Assembly: GCA_003132865.1 (NCBI GenBank)
Contig: PKYZ01000789.1
Location: 22,749-29,607, forward strand
Reading direction: 5' to 3'
Length of the DNA stretch: 6,859 nucleotides
Source of the DNA: Bryobacterales bacterium
Lineage (GTDB): Bacteria > Acidobacteriota > Terriglobia > Bryobacterales > Bryobacteraceae
The notes below the pieces were generated by a model that was not told the DNA's origin, searched no databases, and saw only the letters and a program-made list of their open reading frames with translations. Below are positions 6,324-6,859 of the stretch, in pieces; within the stretch, counting starts at the first letter, position 1, and every line of letters starts with the position of its first letter. The position numbers were made by a program, and so were the translations under genes.

Positions 6324-6859
6324 TTAGGCTCCTGGAAAGATGCTTGTGAACATCGCTGCCACCGCTGTGATGAAGGCAGCGCCTAGAAACTCGCTGATGC
6401 GGAACAGGCGCAGCTTTGCGAGAGAAGATTCAATCGCCACCAGCACGAGTACGAAGGCGAATACCTTGAAGAGAATCAGCGGGACTGCGGCGAGCACATC
6501 CGCAATGAGCCGCCCGTGGGCCAGGCCCCACGGCGCAACCAGAACATTCAGGAAGATGCACGTCAGGACGAGGAACTTCATCTGGCCGCCCCACTTCATC
6601 AGCGCCGCACCACGGCCGGAGAACTCCAAACCCTTGGATTCGTCGATCATCGCGAGTTCGAAGTGCCCGGACGGATTATCCACCGGGATCTTCCCCCCCT
6701 CAGCCAGAATCAGCATGAGAAATGCGATCAACAACAGGATGTGAGCCGGGGAGAAGAAGGCCGCAACGCTGGCAACCCATTTCTGTTGCACGATGTAAGG
6801 GATCGTCGACTGAGCAACGAAGGACACCGTAAAGAAAACGGCTCTGAGCGAGAATCTGA
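6324..6859 (-). CDS. hyfC: HyfC-like membrane anchor subunit (NuoH-related), 5' part cut by window
   Basis: About 178 C-terminal residues are visible, roughly half to 60% of the family length (about 315-320). HyfC is the NuoH homologue that anchors the hydrophilic arm to the membrane and passes the redox-driven movement to the antiporter subunits. The diagnostic loop is present: KIPVDNPSGHFELAMIDE then LEFSGRGAALMKWG, matching the group 4 pattern P(V)DNP..H.EL..(I)(D/H)E....(E)(Y/F)SG rather than the complex I PFDLPEAE version. Near the C-terminus is LAKLRLFRISEFLGAAF, another HyfC/HycD hallmark, followed by a last hydrophobic segment ending in FPGA. The frame continues open past the GTG at 6825-6827 to the window edge (residues RFSLRAVFFT), so that GTG is internal, not the start. 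The stop TAA is 3 nt before hyfE. Confidence 0.94.
   Translation of the reverse strand, partial: RFSLRAVFFTVSFVAQSTIPYIVQQKWVASVAAFFSPAHILLLIAFLMLILAEGGKIPVDNPSGHFELAMIDESKGLEFSGRGAALMKWGGQMKFLVLTCIFLNVLVAPWGLAHGRLIADVLAAVPLILFKVFAFVLVLVAIESSLAKLRLFRISEFLGAAFITAVAAMFTSIFPGA
6329..6333 (-). promoter_or_regulatory. Ribosome binding site of hyfE
   Basis: AGGAG on the minus strand, 8 nt before the hyfE ATG. It lies within the last sense codons of hyfC (CCA GGA GCC TAA), consistent with re-initiation by ribosomes finishing hyfC. Confidence 0.8.

Noticed and set aside
6825..6827. GTG as a start codon for hyfC
   Set aside because: The frame stays open upstream to the window edge, HyfC proteins are much longer, and no Shine-Dalgarno precedes it.
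1..6859. A true complex I (nuo) operon
   Set aside because: HyfE is present, HyfC has the PVDNP group 4 loop, NuoC and NuoD are fused in the HycE manner, and NuoA and NuoJ equivalents are missing between the subunits; the order also differs from nuo.

Overview
The whole window is one tightly packed operon fragment, read entirely on the minus strand (right to left). It encodes the membrane arm and connecting arm of a hydrogenase-4 / formate-hydrogenlyase (Hyf/Hyc) type complex, the group 4 relatives of respiratory complex I. In transcription order the genes are: the C-terminal part of hyfC (NuoH-like, cut by the right edge), hyfE (NuoK-like), hyfF (antiporter-like, NuoM/N family), hyfG (fused NuoC-NuoD-like large subunit), a hyfH-hyfI fusion (ferredoxin domain plus NuoB-like small subunit), and a second antiporter-like gene of HyfB type that runs off the left edge. 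Gaps are 2 to 13 nt or the genes overlap, Shine-Dalgarno sequences lie inside the preceding gene, and there is no non-coding stretch of any size. I see no promoter, terminator, RNA gene, mobile element or CRISPR inside the window.

The subunits look intact as proteins, but the redox centres are systematically altered. In the large subunit both cysteine pairs that hold the NiFe site are gone: the L1 CxxC is SAKS, and the L2 CxxC is S..E. The protein stops directly after L2, with no maturation peptide. In the small-subunit fusion the ferredoxin domain has lost exactly the four cysteines of one [4Fe-4S] cluster (three are Ala, one is Ser) and kept exactly the four of the other. The fourth ligand of the proximal NuoB-type cluster is Asp instead of Cys. 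The backbone around every site is well conserved and the reading frames are open, so this looks like a repurposed complex rather than decay. It fits the 'energy-converting hydrogenase related' (Ehr) complexes, which have group 4 hydrogenase architecture but no NiFe site and no settled reaction.

Working model (inference): an unknown electron donor feeds the single remaining ferredoxin cluster. Electrons pass to the Asp-containing proximal cluster and then to a non-NiFe acceptor, possibly a quinone at the former active-site cavity. HyfC and HyfE link this to ion movement through HyfF and HyfB, whose key membrane Glu and Lys residues are largely kept.

Organism: a GC-rich bacterium (about 60% GC by eye) with good Shine-Dalgarno sites. 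An acidobacterium or similar soil bacterium is plausible from gene content and style, but I cannot establish this from the sequence.
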